From: Byssothecium circinans
Taxonomy: Eukaryota; Ascomycota; Dothideomycetes; Pleosporales; Massarinaceae
Assembly (NCBI GenBank): GCA_010015675.1
Contig: ML977013.1
Span: 294,469-312,718 of the forward strand
DNA length: 18,250 nt
Direction of reading: 5' to 3'
Below, piece by piece: positions 15,820 through 18,250 of this stretch (position 1 is the stretch's first letter; each line of letters starts with the position of its first letter). The notes below the pieces were generated by a model that saw only the letters and a program-made list of their open reading frames with translations, was not told the DNA's origin and did not search any database. The position numbers and the translations under genes are program-made.

Positions 15820-18063
15820 CTAATCGCCCATAACCTCCAACCCCTTGCAAACTCCCGTCCACCCGCCCTCCAAGCCCTCCCAAACGCCCCGAACGCGATC
15901 TTCCTCAAGCCCGTCCCTCCTCCTCTCCCGCCTCTCCACCGCATCCCCCGTACCCTCTGCAACACCAATACCAAGCCCAGAGCTCTTATCCCGACTGCTA
16001 CTCCTCTTCTGGCTGACTCTGTCGAGAATAGTGTTGGTCTTGAGGCCCTTGCCGTCGAGCTCGCCTTTGACTTCCCAGCCGCGGCGTACGGGACCGGAAG
16101 GTGTGGCGGGCGTGATGTATGTGGAGTCGAGGAGGGAGTGCCAGCGCGAGAGGTACATGCCGGGGCCGTGGTTGATGCCTTCTGTTGAGGGGCTAGTGCT
16201 GGGTGGGGTATTTTTAGCAGCAGCGGTGGTGGAGGTGGAGGAGGGGGATTGGCGGGTAGAAGACATGATACCGTCGAGACGGGAATGCGATGTTCGTTTT
16301 AGTTTCTGGAGGTGCGTTTCGTGCTGGTCGAGGAGTTTCTTGAGCTCTTCTTGTTTTTCGTTAGGGAGGGTGGAGAAGAGGGCTTGCAGGGGTGCTGTCA
16401 TGTTTCCGGCGCCGCCTTCGCCGCGTTGTTCTGCGGTTTTGGCGGCGGCGTCGGCGCGGAATTCTTCCAGTACGGAGGTGGCGTAGGAGCGGTATTCGGC
16501 GGCGAGGTCGGGGGCGTTTTTGCAGACTTGGTGCAGGAATTTGTGGGACGAGGGCATGTGGGTGCGGAGGAGCTTGACATAGTCTTCTACAGTTGGGATC
16601 TGGATGTTGGTTGGTGAGTCCGTTATGCTGGCTGGTGTGCTGTCATCCGCGCTTGGCGAGGCGCTCCGGCTGTTGGCCCTGGAGCCCATGCGGCTGCCAC
16701 CAACTTTCTTGGGTTTTGAGATCTTGATGAGATCTGTGAGGAAGTTTTGGGCGTCGGTGACGGTGTCAGACAGGTCGACTGCTTTGTGGACAGAGCGGAT
16801 GACAGGGTCGAAGGCAGACACGAGGTCTTTCATGGCGGAGGTGAGCACGTCGGGCTGCATCTTGCAAAGGATCTTGGTGATTTCCTCGCGATCGCGGATC
16901 GAGAGGTAGTTGCTGTAGTACTCCATGGCTACGACGTGTTGATCTTTTGTGAGTGACTCGGTTTCCAGAGGTGGGATTGAGGTTTCGAGAATTACGGCAA
17001 TTATGGACTTTGAGTTTGCTATTGAGATGCTGCGTGCGGTATCGTGCTTCTCCCTTGAAGCGTAGACATGGGCTTTGATCGCTTTGAAGACTTCCTTTTT
17101 CGGCGCTTCCCTGCACGATTCGAGCTTGTTCGCCTTCTTCTGGAACTCGGCAGTGTCCCAGGCCGCCACAGTCGATATGATTTGTTGTAGCAGGTTCATG
17201 CCGTCATTTGTGTTGTTCGTCAGGCCGATGTAGTTTGTGAGCGCCGTGACAGAAATCTTTGTCAGGATCAGCCTGACCATGCCGTTGATCATGGTGGCAG
17301 CATTTCCAACGCGCAGTGTCTGGCGTGCCATCGTGTATGGAATCAGGCGGTGGATGTTCTCGAGGAGGCGGAGGAGGTATTGGCCGTCTGGCGACATGAT
17401 GAAGACGTGGTGCAGGAACGACGCCAGGCTATCTGCGTCAGGCATGGGCTGCGTGGGATGAATGGGACTCACTACTCACTTGAGCAGGATAAACTCGTGG
17501 GCGGCCTGGACCAGACTCGAGTGGTCGGCCAGCTTGTCCGACACGGCCACGGTCTCGAACAGCTCGTCCAGCAGCTTTCCGTATATGAGCTGCCTCATGC
17601 CGTCATCCCACGCGCTCAGGATATCCTCCGCTTTCTCCCTATCGTACTCTCGCACCACATCGTCCCCCTTCTTCACCGGGTACCCGCCCAACATGCCCCT
17701 CGCCACATACTCCAGCAGGCTGCTTATCGCCGTCGCAAGGGCCTTCCGCGAGCCTATGGCGCCCTTGTCGTAGCTCTCGCTGAGTTCGGCCTCGCCCAGC
17801 TTCGCCACCAGCGCGCGCACTTTGTCCTGCCAAAAGGCGGTACTCAGGTTCTTGACGCCGGGCAGCCGCAGCACAAACTTGTTCAGCATGCTCTGCAGCA
17901 GCGGGGACGTCGTCTGGGCACCCTCGGGCTTTGTGAAGGGGAAGCCATAGCAGTCGATGGCCGTCGGGTACTTGAAGGCTTCGATCTCAGCGTACAGCTG
18001 GTGGTGGATTAAGATGTCGAAAAGCGCGTGCGTTTGCGCGGGGGTGAGAGAGGGGGCCGACAT
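15820..18063 (-). CDS. PX-associated (PXB) and DUF3818 domain protein, Ypr097w/Lec1-like (730 aa)
   Basis: Exon 1 is 18063-17480 and exon 2 is 17428-15820, joined by a 51-nt intron (GTGAGT...GATAG). Splicing gives the run HEFILLNLASFLHHVF, which fits the family. The N-terminus (LTPAQTHALFDILIHHQLYA, about 6-25) is the typical PXB opening, followed by a conserved IEAFKYPTAIDCYGFPF and LSESYDKG. Exon 2 carries DUF3818-type blocks: IHRLIPYTMARQTLRVGNAA (from about 220), SIRDREEITKILCKM (from about 371), KFLHQVCKN (491-499) and a C-terminal SRWHSLLDSTYITPATP (from 622). Fungal relatives are phosphoinositide-binding, membrane-associated proteins; yeast Ypr097w has been linked to lipid distribution. 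I cannot see a PX domain here, so lipid binding through PX is not supported. Ser/Pro-rich linkers lie at about 435-475 and 585-612. A peripheral membrane role is inferred from the family only. Confidence 0.85.
17429..17479 (-). other. Intron of the PXB/DUF3818 gene
   Basis: Read on the minus strand, GTGAGT opens and GATAG closes 51 nt. Other AGs (CGCAG at about 17450, GCAG at about 17432) put the second exon out of frame or create a stop. Only the TAG at 17429 gives the conserved Asn-Leu-Ala-Ser junction. Confidence 0.85.
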
Positions 18064-18203
18064 GGTGCTAATACTATCGCATTGCGGTGGGAGAGTTGGG
18101 GGGTCGGGTGCCTGGTGGTGCCTGGTATGCGTTGAGTGGGCCGCGTTTCCCGGTGTGAATTATCGCGACGGCCGACGTAGACGTCATACCGTGTCCGTGC
18201 GCG
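18064..18203 (-). promoter_or_regulatory. Short upstream region of the PXB/DUF3818 gene
   Basis: Only about 140 nt separate the ATG at 18063 from the right inverted repeat. The ATG has an A at -3 (AGCACCATGTC). No TATA box is visible. If the inverted repeat marks an insertion or element end, part of the native promoter lies outside or has been replaced. Confidence 0.35.
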
Positions 18204-18250
18204 TAACGCCCGGATTCGCGTAACGCCCGCCTTTTACTAGGAAAATTAAA
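18201..18250 (-). repeat. Right imperfect terminal inverted repeat with two direct GCGTAACGCCCG units
   Basis: The reverse complement of this edge begins TTTAATTTTCCTAGTAAAAG and matches 10-56 at the left edge, with a 15-nt exact core at 18232-18246. Inside it, GCGTAACGCCCG occurs twice as a direct repeat, at 18201-18212 and 18218-18229, 17 nt apart. The left repeat holds two decayed versions of the same unit. Confidence 0.75.

Noticed and set aside
1..18250. Starship-type giant element
   Set aside because: No tyrosine-recombinase (DUF3435) captain gene is seen near either end, and the interior genes look like ordinary host genes.

Overview
The window looks like nuclear DNA of a filamentous ascomycete (Pezizomycotina, possibly Dothideomycetes; the class is a guess). 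The reasons are short introns of about 47-89 nt with GTAAGT/GTGAGT-type donors and CTGAC branch sites, pyrimidine-rich promoters, a fungal-specific transcription-factor-like protein, and a fungal PX-associated (PXB plus DUF3818) protein. Nothing looks prokaryotic, and I saw no CRISPR, rRNA or tRNA.

Layout. At the left edge (1-290) lie an imperfect terminal inverted repeat and a cluster of five CAGACTG motifs arranged as hairpins. Next comes a large low-complexity locus (284-4812): two duplicated PIP-box segments, an in-frame TAG at 1103, then a 1207-residue spliced gene with a Cys cluster, a very long K/E/R/Q-rich helix region and a huge acidic tail. Then a small two-exon gene of unknown function (5315-5874), a two-exon 181-residue unknown gene (6379-7013), and a three-exon transcription-factor-like gene (7824-9830). 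A gene-poor stretch with a 13-nt minisatellite follows (9831-11070). On the minus strand is an intronless protein-kinase-like gene (11071-11775). On the plus strand is a conserved-looking gene broken by one or two 1-nt frameshifts (12529-14440). A 1.4-kb gene-free, low-complexity region holds six 13-nt palindromes of the type CCCTA-N3-TAGGG (14848-15029). The PXB/DUF3818 gene lies on the minus strand (15820-18063). The right edge carries the partner of the left inverted repeat.

The genes are not arranged as a pathway or cluster; neighbours look functionally unrelated. The most unusual features are the near-terminal inverted repeats at both ends of the window (either an 18-kb element or contig breaks in a dispersed repeat family), the double-PIP/charged-helix/acidic protein whose order resembles the CAF-1 large subunit but which has lost a usable start, and the palindrome array.

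Gene models with introns were built by eye from splice signals and frame agreement. Product names rest on recognised motifs only; no database search was run.
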